From Ignavibacteriales bacterium (GTDB taxonomy: Bacteria > Bacteroidota > Ignavibacteria > Ignavibacteriales > Ignavibacteriaceae), in contig JAAYVN010000088.1 in NCBI GenBank assembly GCA_012517155.1, forward strand, positions 47,249 to 111,248: 64,000 bases of DNA, written 5' to 3'. Shown piece after piece: positions 17,020 through 25,678 of the stretch. Numbering within the stretch: the first letter of the stretch is position 1; the number at the start of each line of letters is the position of its first letter. The position numbers and the translations under genes are program-made. The notes under the pieces were generated by a model, which saw only the letters and a program-made list of their open reading frames with translations, was not told where the DNA came from and made no database searches.

Positions 17020-17511
17020 GTGAATAAGACCAATAAAGTAGCTATCCTTATGGGCAGTGATTCGGATCTGCCAATAATGAGGGAAGCCTATGAACTTCTG
17101 AAGCAATTCGGAATTGAGTATGAGGTAAAGGTAATCTCTGCCCACCGATCGCCAAGGTATTTAACGGAGTACCTTTCCGACGCAATTGAGAGAGGAATAA
17201 AAGTAGTAATAGCAGGAGCAGGAGGGGCAGCACATCTACCCGGTGTTGTAGCTTCGTATTTTCCATTATCCGTAATAGGAGTGCCTGTAAAAGCCAAATC
17301 CCTTGAGGGATTGGATTCTTTACTGTCCATAGTCCAGATGCCTCCGGGAGTACCGGTTGCAACGGTTGGGATAAACCAGGCAAAGAATGCAGGGATATTA
17401 GCGGTTCAGATTTTAGCCACGCATGATAATGAAATGCTGGAAAAATTTGTCGCATTTAAGAAGAGACTCGAAGAAGATTCATTAAAGAAAAATGATAATC
17501 TGAATCTGTAA
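17020..17511 (+). CDS. purE: N5-carboxyaminoimidazole ribonucleotide mutase
   Basis: PurE catalyses the N5-CAIR to CAIR step of purine synthesis. The 163-residue product has MGSDSDLPIM at its start, the SAHRSP motif with the catalytic His, and GAGGAAHLPGVVA, marking it as class I. It begins with GTG (17020) after an AT-rich leader. No purK is adjacent, so the partner carboxylase must be elsewhere, or the enzyme takes CO2 directly as class II enzymes do; the residues look like class I. It is followed at once by secreted-protein genes and marks the end of the housekeeping block. Confidence 0.96.
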   Translation: MNKTNKVAILMGSDSDLPIMREAYELLKQFGIEYEVKVISAHRSPRYLTEYLSDAIERGIKVVIAGAGGAAHLPGVVASYFPLSVIGVPVKAKSLEGLDSLLSIVQMPPGVPVATVGINQAKNAGILAVQILATHDNEMLEKFVAFKKRLEEDSLKKNDNLNL

Positions 17512-17604
17512 GATTCGGTGAATGAGTTGCCAAAGTTGAAATAACAGAGGCAGAAGGATTTGTTCTTAATTAATTTACTTTATTTAACAATAAATAGGAG
17601 TCCT

Positions 17605-19707
17605 ATGAAATACTTAGTAACTTTTCTTCTTTTGTTCGTTTTTAGCGGACAAGTATTTAGTCAGGGTCAGACGATCCCTGAGGGTAAATCATCTCCCAAA
17701 ATGAAAGTATCTGAGAGAATAACTGAATCAAATGAAATCAGAGCAAATTTCAATGCAACTGAATCAATTGTTTTTTCTGATAATTTCGATTCATATGCTA
17801 ATGGATCATTAACATTTGGAAACTGGGTTTTGGTTGATGTTGACGGCGGATTAATAGGGGGTATAAATGGTTTTACATTTCCACATTCCGGAGAAGCAAT
17901 TGCCTGGACAGTAGTAGACTGGTCATCTTCTACTACTATTGCAGCACATTCCGGGACTAATACAGTTGCAACTATGTACAATGATCCTGTAGTAGGGAAT
18001 AACGACTGGCTGATTTCACCAGCAATTCCACTAACAGCCTTGACTAATGCCTATTTATCATTCTGGACACAAATCCTGTCAACTGCCTACGGTCCGGAAT
18101 ATATAAGCGTTTATGTCTCCACAAATCCAAATGCAGTTACACCAGCTGATTTCCCGGTAGATCCAGTTCAAGCTTACACTTTGAATACAGCAAGTACATG
18201 GGTAGAGCAGGTTATATCGTTGGATCAATTTGTCGGAAACACAGTAAGGATAGCAATAAGATATCATTCAACGGATGTATTTACCGTTCTTGTTGATGAT
18301 TTTACGGTTGGATCATTAATTGGTCCGGGGATGGCATCAAATCCCACACCATCAGACGGAGCTGTTGGACTTCCTCTTTCAGGAAACAACTTAACCTGGG
18401 CAAATCCATCTGCAGCAACAACACTATCTGTATATTTCAGCAGTGATGAAACAAAGGTGCAAAACATGGATCCATCTGCTTTACTTTATAGTGGAGCAGT
18501 TGTAACAACACAATCATTAGCTTCAGTAGAGCCACTGCTTTATTCGACTTCTTATTATTGGAAAATAGTCGAAACAGGTCCAACTGGTTCAACAGAGGGA
18601 CTCGTTTGGAGTTTTAGAACGATGAGAGATCCGGCTACATTTTTTGAAGATTTCACAGCAGGCGCAGGAGCGTGGACAATTACAAATGAAGCCGGAGCGA
18701 CGTGTCAATGGACAATATTTACTCCTCCATGGCCAAATTCCTACATGGGATTGTTAGATGGAGCAGTTTTATCAGCTGATACTGATGAATGCGGATCCGG
18801 TTCTACGGCAAATACAACAGCCACCCTTAATACGGGTTTGAATTTTTCAGCGTTCAGCAAAGTATTCCTCGAATTTGATTCCGACTTCAGAGGTTTTTCA
18901 ACAAGTGCGGATATGTGTTATGTTGACGTCAGTGTGGACGGTGGAACCGTTTGGACCAACGTTTTAACTTATCAGAATACATCAAATACCAGGATTACTG
19001 AACATGTATTAATTGATATTTCACCACTTGCAGCAGGTCAGGCAAATGTTAAGGTCAGATTTCATTCAGTTCAACCAGGTTGGGACTATTTCTGGGTGAT
19101 TGATAATATTACCTTGTACGGAACAGATCCTATTCCGGTGGAATTAGCATCATTCGTTGCAAATGTAACAAACAACACAGTTGTTTTGGAATGGCAGACA
19201 GCAACAGAAACCAACAACAAAGGTTTTGAAATTCAGAAGAAATCTCAAAACGGGGATTTTATGACCATTGGTTTCACGGGGGGTGCCGGTACTATAACCC
19301 AAGCACAGAATTATTCATATACTGATTCGAAAGTGGCTGCTGGAAACTATACCTACAGACTTAAACAAATAGATTTTGACGGTTCATTTGAATATTCCAA
19401 GAATGTTGAAGTTAGTGTAACTAATCCGTTAGCATTCTCTTTAGAGCAGAACTATCCGAATCCATTTAACCCGACAACCAACATCAGATTTAACTTAGCT
19501 GCAGACTCAAGGGTTTCGTTGAAAGTATTTGATATCCTCGGACAAGAGATTACAACTTTAGTTAATGGATTAATGACCTCAGGTTCGCATACTGTGCAAT
19601 TCAACGGAAAGAGTTTACAGTCAGGAATCTACCTGGTTAAGATGGAAGCTAGCGGAACGGACGGAAAGAATTTCTCTTCTGTAAAGAAGATGATTCTTAA
19701 CAAGTAA
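17605..19707 (+). CDS. T9SS cargo protein with choice-of-anchor J domains
   Basis: A 700-residue secreted protein. ATG 17605 has an AGGAG site 5 bases before it, and a signal peptide ends near VFSQG. Two cleaved-adhesin/choice-of-anchor J (jelly-roll) modules follow: FSDNFDSYANG...NDWLISPAIPL and FFEDFTAGAGAW...YFWVIDNITLYG. An Fn3-like stretch lies between them. After that comes the VELASFVANV...LEWQTATETNNKGFEIQ module that often precedes sorting domains, and a T9SS domain opening NYPNPFNPTT and ending KKMILNK. Tandem with a related gene downstream (same architecture end), separated by a terminator. Likely a surface adhesin or binding protein; no catalytic motif was seen. Confidence 0.88.
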   Translation: MKYLVTFLLLFVFSGQVFSQGQTIPEGKSSPKMKVSERITESNEIRANFNATESIVFSDNFDSYANGSLTFGNWVLVDVDGGLIGGINGFTFPHSGEAIAWTVVDWSSSTTIAAHSGTNTVATMYNDPVVGNNDWLISPAIPLTALTNAYLSFWTQILSTAYGPEYISVYVSTNPNAVTPADFPVDPVQAYTLNTASTWVEQVISLDQFVGNTVRIAIRYHSTDVFTVLVDDFTVGSLIGPGMASNPTPSDGAVGLPLSGNNLTWANPSAATTLSVYFSSDETKVQNMDPSALLYSGAVVTTQSLASVEPLLYSTSYYWKIVETGPTGSTEGLVWSFRTMRDPATFFEDFTAGAGAWTITNEAGATCQWTIFTPPWPNSYMGLLDGAVLSADTDECGSGSTANTTATLNTGLNFSAFSKVFLEFDSDFRGFSTSADMCYVDVSVDGGTVWTNVLTYQNTSNTRITEHVLIDISPLAAGQANVKVRFHSVQPGWDYFWVIDNITLYGTDPIPVELASFVANVTNNTVVLEWQTATETNNKGFEIQKKSQNGDFMTIGFTGGAGTITQAQNYSYTDSKVAAGNYTYRLKQIDFDGSFEYSKNVEVSVTNPLAFSLEQNYPNPFNPTTNIRFNLAADSRVSLKVFDILGQEITTLVNGLMTSGSHTVQFNGKSLQSGIYLVKMEASGTDGKNFSSVKKMILNK

Positions 19708-19718
19708 GATTTGTTAAC

Positions 19719-19758
19719 ATTTCTCCGCAAAGAATTTTGCGGAGAAATTCTATTTTAA
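19719..19758 (+). terminator. Rho-independent terminator
   Basis: A perfect 13-bp stem (ATTTCTCCGCAAA with its complement, 19719-19731 and 19736-19748) with a 4-base loop is followed by a T-rich run. It separates the two tandem T9SS cargo genes into different transcripts. Confidence 0.85.
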
Positions 19759-19794
19759 TTAGTGCTTTATTTATTTAATTATTTTGGAGGTTCT

Positions 19795-21948
19795 ATGCTA
19801 AAAAAAGGTTTACTCGTTCTTTTTTTGGTTAGTTTTTTAACTCTCAATGTACTGGCTCAGCTAGTGGATACAAAAGTTGAGAGCAAACCAACCCTGACGC
19901 AAGATCAGAAAGTAATGCTTGACCAAAACACCCCTTATGTAAATCCAAAAACTCTACCGATTGAGGGAGTAAAGGGAGTAATCCAATGGTCAGAAGGATT
20001 TGAAGGAGCCACCTTCCCACCAACCGGCTGGGCAGTTCATGCATTAGACGCCGGATTGTACACTTGGGAAAGATACGCCTCTACCCCGATATTCGGAACT
20101 GCAAGTGCAGCAGTCCGATGGGAAAGTTCAACCCTAGCGAATGATGACTGGCTGGTTACACCACAGTTTTTAGTTCATGGTGGTGATGAATTCAAGTTTT
20201 GGGGAAAAGGTTCATCATCTTTCTATGATAGTGTTCAGATATGGGTATCCACAACCGGTGGTGTTCCACCAACAGGATATACTTACATTGGTTCCTGCAG
20301 ACCAATGGCAACTGCTACTTTATATGCATTCGGATTAAGTGCATACGCTGGGCAGAATGTTTACGTTGCATTCAGATATGCTGCAACAGATGAGTTACGT
20401 CTTTATGTTGACAGTGTTTACGTAGAAACACCGGTTGACAAAGACGTTGCACCGATTGCTTTAAATATGCCCGCAGAATTACCTGTGGGTCCATTTACTC
20501 CAATTGGAACGGTAAAGAATTTAGGTGCACTTGCACAGACATTCAACGTAACCCTGACAATCAATCCGGGTGGATACACACATACCCAGACAGTTACCAA
20601 TTTAGCTCCGGGAGCAACCCAGGATCTAACATTCAACAGCTGGACAGCAAGCATGGGATCATTTGTCGCAAAACTGTTCACACAATTAAGCGGCGATATG
20701 GTACCGGGTAATGATACGCTTACTAAAAATGTAGCAATTGCCAATGCCATATATACGAACGGTCCATTTATTTCACATCCGGGAGGCGGACCAGGCGGAG
20801 CTGACGGAAGTGTTTTAGCTACCGGAATGAATATACTTGGATTTGGTATAAGCAACACAGCCGGATACAGAATGGCAGACGATTTCGTCATACCCCCTGA
20901 TACAAGATGGCAGGTTGATTTAGTTGAGGCTTTTGGATATCAAACAGGTTCCACAACTACTTCTACGTTTAATTTCATGAACTATAAAATATGGAACGGA
21001 CAACCGGGACAACCCGGAAGTGTTGTTGTTGCAGGTGATGCAGCAGGAACATTAAATCAGATGTCAGCCACTGCATTTACAAATGCTTACAGATACTCTG
21101 AAGGTGCTGCCGGAACAACCAGACCAATTATGAAGAATACAGCTACCGGTGGATTTACACTGGATCCAGGAACATACTGGTTTGATTTCACATTCGGCGG
21201 AACAGGCACATCCGGACCATGGGCTCCTCCAATCACAATTCCTGGAACTCAGGTTACAGGAAATGCAATTCAGTGGCAAGTTTCTACCTGGGCTCCGGCA
21301 ACGGATTCGGGAGGAACTGCTGGAATATTTGCTCAAGGAGTTCCGTTTGTATTCAAGGGCGTTCTGCTTCCAATTCCTGTTGAGTTGACCTCATTTGTTG
21401 CAACATCAGACAAAGATGTTGTTACTTTAAGCTGGACAACTGCAACTGAAACAAATAACAAGGGCTTCTCTGTTGAGAGAAAGACCGCTGACGGTAACTT
21501 CACTGAGATTGCATTTGTTAACGGTAAAGGAACAACCACAGAAGCTCAGAGTTACATATTTACAGATAAAGGATTAACCGCAGGCAACTATACTTACAGA
21601 CTGAAACAAGTTGACTTTGACGGAACATTTGAATATTCAAATGCTATTGAAGCCGCTGTTGATTTGCCAAGTGAATTTGCACTCGGACAAAATTATCCTA
21701 ATCCATTCAACCCGACAACCAACATTGACTTTGCATTAAAAACTGATTCGAAGGTTGTTGTAAACATTTTCAATACACTTGGTGAGGAAGTTGCGAGTGT
21801 GGTAAATGCCGATCTTAAGGCAGGAACATACAAAGTTAACTTCAATGCATCCAATCTTACAAGCGGTATCTATTTCTACAGAATAGATGCCAGCGGCGTT
21901 GACGGAAGCAAGTTCTCATCAGTTAAGAAAATGATGTTGATGAAGTAA
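19795..21948 (+). CDS. T9SS cargo protein with choice-of-anchor J and CARDB-like domains
   Basis: A 717-residue secreted protein. ATG 19795 is preceded by TGGAGG, and the signal peptide ends near VLAQ. An anchor-J module covers about residues 60-210 (WSEGFEGATFPPTGW...DDWLVTPQFL). It is followed by a CARDB-like beta-sandwich (PVGPFTPIGTVKNLGALAQTF...), a large uncharacterised middle domain (about 320-520), the PVELTSFVATS...LSWTTATETNNKGFSVERK module, and a T9SS sorting domain (NYPNPFNPTTNIDF... to KKMMLMK). The last 200 residues are clearly related to those of the upstream gene, pointing to duplication or domain sharing. Function unknown; surface or released protein. Confidence 0.88.
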   Translation: MLKKGLLVLFLVSFLTLNVLAQLVDTKVESKPTLTQDQKVMLDQNTPYVNPKTLPIEGVKGVIQWSEGFEGATFPPTGWAVHALDAGLYTWERYASTPIFGTASAAVRWESSTLANDDWLVTPQFLVHGGDEFKFWGKGSSSFYDSVQIWVSTTGGVPPTGYTYIGSCRPMATATLYAFGLSAYAGQNVYVAFRYAATDELRLYVDSVYVETPVDKDVAPIALNMPAELPVGPFTPIGTVKNLGALAQTFNVTLTINPGGYTHTQTVTNLAPGATQDLTFNSWTASMGSFVAKLFTQLSGDMVPGNDTLTKNVAIANAIYTNGPFISHPGGGPGGADGSVLATGMNILGFGISNTAGYRMADDFVIPPDTRWQVDLVEAFGYQTGSTTTSTFNFMNYKIWNGQPGQPGSVVVAGDAAGTLNQMSATAFTNAYRYSEGAAGTTRPIMKNTATGGFTLDPGTYWFDFTFGGTGTSGPWAPPITIPGTQVTGNAIQWQVSTWAPATDSGGTAGIFAQGVPFVFKGVLLPIPVELTSFVATSDKDVVTLSWTTATETNNKGFSVERKTADGNFTEIAFVNGKGTTTEAQSYIFTDKGLTAGNYTYRLKQVDFDGTFEYSNAIEAAVDLPSEFALGQNYPNPFNPTTNIDFALKTDSKVVVNIFNTLGEEVASVVNADLKAGTYKVNFNASNLTSGIYFYRIDASGVDGSKFSSVKKMMLMK

Positions 21949-21976
21949 TATGTCGTTCTGACGTACTGAAAGAATT

Positions 21977-22014
21977 AAGAAAGGCTGACCGGAATGTCAG
22001 CCTTTCTTGTTTTA
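21977..22014 (+). terminator. Terminator between convergent genes
   Basis: A perfect 13-bp stem AAGAAAGGCTGAC/GTCAGCCTTTCTT with a 6-base loop is followed by GTTTTAT. It lies between convergent genes and could stop transcripts from both sides. Confidence 0.88.
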
Positions 22015-22033
22015 TAGCAAACTAACAGGAGGA

Positions 22034-23659
22034 TTATTTAAGCAAAAGCAATGTCCTTGCCATCGCATTATTCTCTGTCTGGAGCCTGTAGATATAAATC
22101 CCTGAAGCAAGCTGATCAGATGAGAAAGAAACAGAATGAGTGCCGGATGTAAAATAACTCTCGTTGATTGTAAGGACTTTATTGCCAAGGATATCAAACA
22201 ATGACAAATTTACGTATTGCGGAGCCGGTAAGGAGAAATTAATAACCGTAGAATTATTAAACGGATTCGGATAATTCTGAGAGAGAGAAAAAGTTAATTC
22301 GGGGGACACATCATTTATGTTTACGGTCTGCCCTGCGAATCCAGTTAACGGAACCTGTTTAAGCCCGGCGGTTGAGTAAATGTTTAAAGTACCTGATGAT
22401 AATCCGGACACAGACGGGGAAAACAGGAGAGGGAGTTCAACCGAACTAAATGCAGGAACTAGAGCCACCGGAGTAAAAGAAAATGCTGAAGAAGATATTC
22501 TGATGCTGTCAATAGTAAGCGCTGAATTGCCTTTGTTTGTCAGAATCAAGGAAGAAAGAGAAGAAGAGTTAACAGCAGTTGTATCAAATCTTATCGTCAT
22601 AGGGAAACAGTCTGAAAATCTGGTTACAGGGAATGATGTATTTGAGGTAAACGAGTATATTCTCTCAATTAATTCCGGGTGATCAATAAAAGGATTTGAT
22701 TTCCCCTGATAACCTTTAATCAACAAGTTTCTTCTGCTCTCAAGGGAATCCACGGGGTCAATTATAGTAAAATACCTAAGTGCTTTTTCCTGATCAGCAC
22801 CAAGATAGGAACCATAATTTTGAAATCTTATTATAAAATAAAAAACAGAGCGAGCAGTATTTCCTTTCTGGATATCACGAGGTTCAAAAACAGTCACTCC
22901 CGAAGAATCCGAACCACGTTTACTACCTCCCTGACTCCAGTTAACATTATTGACAACGAAACCAAACGGCAGATTGCCTCTGGTGTTATTTGCGCTACTG
23001 TTTGTGGGGTAAAGGTGGAACAAATCCGAGCGCATTGGTTCATTCTGGCTGAAGGTTCCCTGAGGCCAAGTATGTTCAGTATCAAAGCCGGCATTCTGAG
23101 CCTGAGTTCTGTTTTGTGCTTTGATTTTTATTCCTGAATAAATACATTCAATAGTATCTCCCGGTTGTTTATCAATAGTATCAAACATCCTGTCCCTAGC
23201 AGTATTATAACCGAGTGAAGTATGATTAGCGACAAGTGAAGCAAGAGCATTCTTTAAGGGGGTGTCGTATAGATTAAATGTCGTGTTTTGATAGAAGTCA
23301 TTGTATGCACCTGATCCAGAGAAGTTAAGGTAAACAGCCAAGGACGAATCATCCGTTGCAAGGGTCATTGTTCCTGACTCGATAACATTTTGTTTAGGAG
23401 AAAAATAAAGAAAGATCAGTAAACTGTCAGAAGCGGGGACTGTAAAGGAGTTATTCGACAAATAGAATGAAGAATTAACGGTATTGACAGATTTAACAAT
23501 AACCGATTGTGAATTTTTATTGATCAGATAAAAGGGAATCGAATCCTTCAAACCAACATAAACCTGGGAAAAATTCAGCTGGTTGTTGGACACGCTGATC
23601 TGAGGGAACAAGTCACCTGAAAAAACAAGGACAATTAAAATAAATAAAATTTTGGTCAT
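22034..23659 (-). CDS. Secreted endonuclease I (EndA/NucM family) with T9SS domain
   Basis: A 541-residue extracellular nuclease. A signal peptide (about 1-20) is followed by an ASPM/choice-of-anchor D module (about 20-115; SVSNNQLNFSQVYVG). The endonuclease I core follows, with FDTEHTWPQ (the His of the beta-beta-alpha-metal site), SDLFHLYPTN, NNTRGNLPFG, VFEPRDIQKGNTARSVFY and NPFIDHPELIERIY. A second anchor-D module and a T9SS sorting domain (NYPNPFNNST..., ending MARTLLLLK) finish it. It probably degrades external DNA or RNA for nutrients or biofilm turnover. No ribosome site is obvious before the ATG. It is divergent from the next operon with only 48 bases between the starts. Confidence 0.9.
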   Translation of the reverse strand: MTKILFILIVLVFSGDLFPQISVSNNQLNFSQVYVGLKDSIPFYLINKNSQSVIVKSVNTVNSSFYLSNNSFTVPASDSLLIFLYFSPKQNVIESGTMTLATDDSSLAVYLNFSGSGAYNDFYQNTTFNLYDTPLKNALASLVANHTSLGYNTARDRMFDTIDKQPGDTIECIYSGIKIKAQNRTQAQNAGFDTEHTWPQGTFSQNEPMRSDLFHLYPTNSSANNTRGNLPFGFVVNNVNWSQGGSKRGSDSSGVTVFEPRDIQKGNTARSVFYFIIRFQNYGSYLGADQEKALRYFTIIDPVDSLESRRNLLIKGYQGKSNPFIDHPELIERIYSFTSNTSFPVTRFSDCFPMTIRFDTTAVNSSSLSSLILTNKGNSALTIDSIRISSSAFSFTPVALVPAFSSVELPLLFSPSVSGLSSGTLNIYSTAGLKQVPLTGFAGQTVNINDVSPELTFSLSQNYPNPFNNSTVINFSLPAPQYVNLSLFDILGNKVLTINESYFTSGTHSVSFSSDQLASGIYIYRLQTENNAMARTLLLLK

Positions 23660-23707
23660 AGCTGATAAATTAATTAATTTTGAAACTGTAAAAATAAAGA
23701 TACTAAT

Positions 23708-24172
23708 ATGAGTAATTACAATAAAATTTTTGGTATGGTTTATTTGGCTATTTTTTTGTCTTTTATATGTATATTTTCAGCCAATGGACAGAAAGAAGCA
23801 CACCAATGGACACCGCTAGTTGTGAACGACAATCAGAAGGTATGGTATGACTATAATCAGATAAAGCACATAACCTTACCCAAATTTGAAATATGGCTTC
23901 TGGAAGTTCACAGATCGCCCCAAAAAATTGAAGGGGTGGTCTCCGGAGTTATGAGGACCAAAACCTTATACAGGATTAATCTGGGAACCATGAGTTACGG
24001 AATTGTAGCGGTTGCTTACTATAATATTAACAACCAGGAACTCAAACGTTTTAATTATGAAATGGAAACATATGAGGAGAAGTATAAATACAGTTATCCG
24101 ATTTTGGAAAAATCATTAGTCGGAATGCTTATCAAGGAGATATCGAAAAAGGAAACTAAACAGGACCAATGA
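23708..24172 (+). CDS. Secreted protein, surface-adhesin-E-like
   Basis: A 154-residue protein with a signal peptide (cleavage near ANGQ). The mature part reads W-x-P-L-V-V...VWYDYNQIKH, then central VHRSPQKIEGV and a conserved-looking Tyr-rich strand region. This resembles the small surface-adhesin protein E fold, whose members open with a Trp and a YYD-S-I strand, but the match is by pattern only. No catalytic motif is visible. It overlaps the next gene by ATGA (24169-24172), so the two are translationally coupled. Periplasmic or surface location is expected; function unknown. Confidence 0.6.
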   Translation: MSNYNKIFGMVYLAIFLSFICIFSANGQKEAHQWTPLVVNDNQKVWYDYNQIKHITLPKFEIWLLEVHRSPQKIEGVVSGVMRTKTLYRINLGTMSYGIVAVAYYNINNQELKRFNYEMETYEEKYKYSYPILEKSLVGMLIKEISKKETKQDQ

Positions 24173-24573
24173 GCAAGTACGAAAACTATGTTGAAGTAAG
24201 AGAGAGCGAAATACACGGTAAAGGGATTTTCGCATCAGTCGATATTCCTGCAAATGCACATATTCTTGTTATTCAGGGAGAAATTATTTCTGAAGAAGAA
24301 TGCATAAGGCGGGAGAATGAAGAAGAAAATGTTTACATTTTCTGGAATGAGTTGAATTATATAGATGTGGCCAATACGCAGAAAATCAAGTACATAAATC
24401 ATAATTGCGACTGCAACTGTGAGGTTTGGGACAGAGACGAGGAAAGTCTGTGGTTAGTTTCGAGCAGGGATATTAAAGCCGGCGAAGAATTGACTATTGA
24501 CTATGGTTATGAGGATATATATGCTAATTGCGGGTGTGAATATTGCAGGATTGAAACGGATGCCATACCCTAA
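24169..24573 (+). CDS. SET-domain protein (putative lysine methyltransferase)
   Basis: A compact 134-residue SET domain. HGKGIFASVDIPAN gives the SAM-binding N-SET turn, INHNCDCNC is the pseudoknot NHxC motif, and ELTIDYGY supplies the catalytic Tyr strand. CGCEYC at the end is a post-SET-like zinc Cys cluster. SET proteins transfer methyl groups from SAM to protein lysines and are best known in eukaryotes; stand-alone bacterial forms exist but substrates are mostly unknown. There is no signal peptide, so it acts in the cytosol. It overlaps the upstream secreted-protein gene by four bases and precedes a lipoprotein gene by 31. Confidence 0.9.
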   Translation: MSKYENYVEVRESEIHGKGIFASVDIPANAHILVIQGEIISEEECIRRENEEENVYIFWNELNYIDVANTQKIKYINHNCDCNCEVWDRDEESLWLVSSRDIKAGEELTIDYGYEDIYANCGCEYCRIETDAIP

Positions 24574-24604
24574 GAATCCGGTGTATAAAGAATTACCTAA
24601 AACA

Positions 24605-25416
24605 ATGGAAAAAAATTCCAGCAATATATTTACTGCTTTATTGATTCTGACTGTATTGATGATAAGCAGTTGTGGAGAAAATAATCTGACAAATCCGGTT
24701 ATTGTTAAACCGGACAAAACAGATATAACCGGTCATGTTTTTTCAGGTGGTATTCCTGTAGAAGAAGCAGTCCTAACTCTGGACACATTAACGACAGTTA
24801 CCGATAGCACGAGTTTTTATGTTTTTAGTAATGTGACAGGGGACAGTTTCACCATTAAAGTAAGGCATCCTGAGTTTAGCGATTTTGAATGTTGTATCCC
24901 AAAGAGTAATCCGACGGTCTGGGATATTGAGTTAACAAGGACTCATTATGACTATTTCCCTTTGAAGATAGGGAATAAATGGAGATTTTCATTTACTTCA
25001 TCCGGTTATGCAGGTAGTCCGACATCAGGTTATTCTTCCTGGAGTTCAAAAGAAAGATATATTGGGAAATAACTGCAAAAAAGAAGGTTGGGAAGGACAA
25101 TATTTTCTCAGTTATGGAAAAGTATTCTGATTCAACCGGAACAGTAATACAGGATACAACTTTCAGTCTGGTTCTGGATAGTCAAAACAAAATCGGATAC
25201 AATGGATGGAGTAGAATTCTTAAGGGGGGTTTGCCGTTTAACCGATATGAGTTGATCTCAGCAAATGAGACGAAGATGTATTTCCACACTTCAGGAGGAA
25301 GCGGGGATTATACTCTGAAACGTAAAACCGGTCTGACGCGTGCTTCATTATCTTATGGTGGAATTACAATGGGTTATAGCTATCTTACTGAATTGGAAGA
25401 ATTTACAGGATACTAA
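24605..25416 (+). pseudogene. Frameshifted lipoprotein with regulatory-like beta domain
   Basis: The first frame (24605-25072) encodes a lipoprotein: a hydrophobic leader and lipobox MISSC, then an ITGHVFSGGIPVEEA carboxypeptidase-regulatory-like module and DYFPLKIGNKWRFSF. It ends at a TAA just after SSKERYIGK. The next frame (-1) is open back to about 25042 and continues EITAKKKVGKDN...MEKYSDSTGTVIQDT to TAA at 25414. Joining them after YIG restores a continuous protein of about 270 residues (YIGEITAKKK...), so one G or an equivalent base appears to be missing near 25064-25069. It may be a pseudogene or a sequencing indel in GGGAAA. The intact form would be an outer-membrane-anchored lipoprotein of unknown role. 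Confidence 0.7.
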
Positions 25417-25678
25417 CCGGAAGGTAATCAAAGATTGTAAGATCGACCAAACCATAGCTCTTTTTTGTCATTAATAGCCTTTCTTTATAATCAGAAGTCT
25501 CGAAAACCGAGAATCAATCTGGTATCCGGCAATTCAGAAAAACACAGAAAATGGATATATTTCTGCAAACCCTTTCCTTCTGCTTCCCTTTCGGTGTCCT
25601 TTCGGCCCTTTTTCAGTAAACGATATCAGGCATCCTAAGGGCGCTTCAGGACAGCATCAACAGAAGTCAAATTTTGTC

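Noticed and set aside
25042..25080. Programmed -1 frameshift in the lipoprotein
   Set aside because: The GGGAAAT run is not in the X-XXY-YYZ register relative to the incoming frame; a missing base is simpler.
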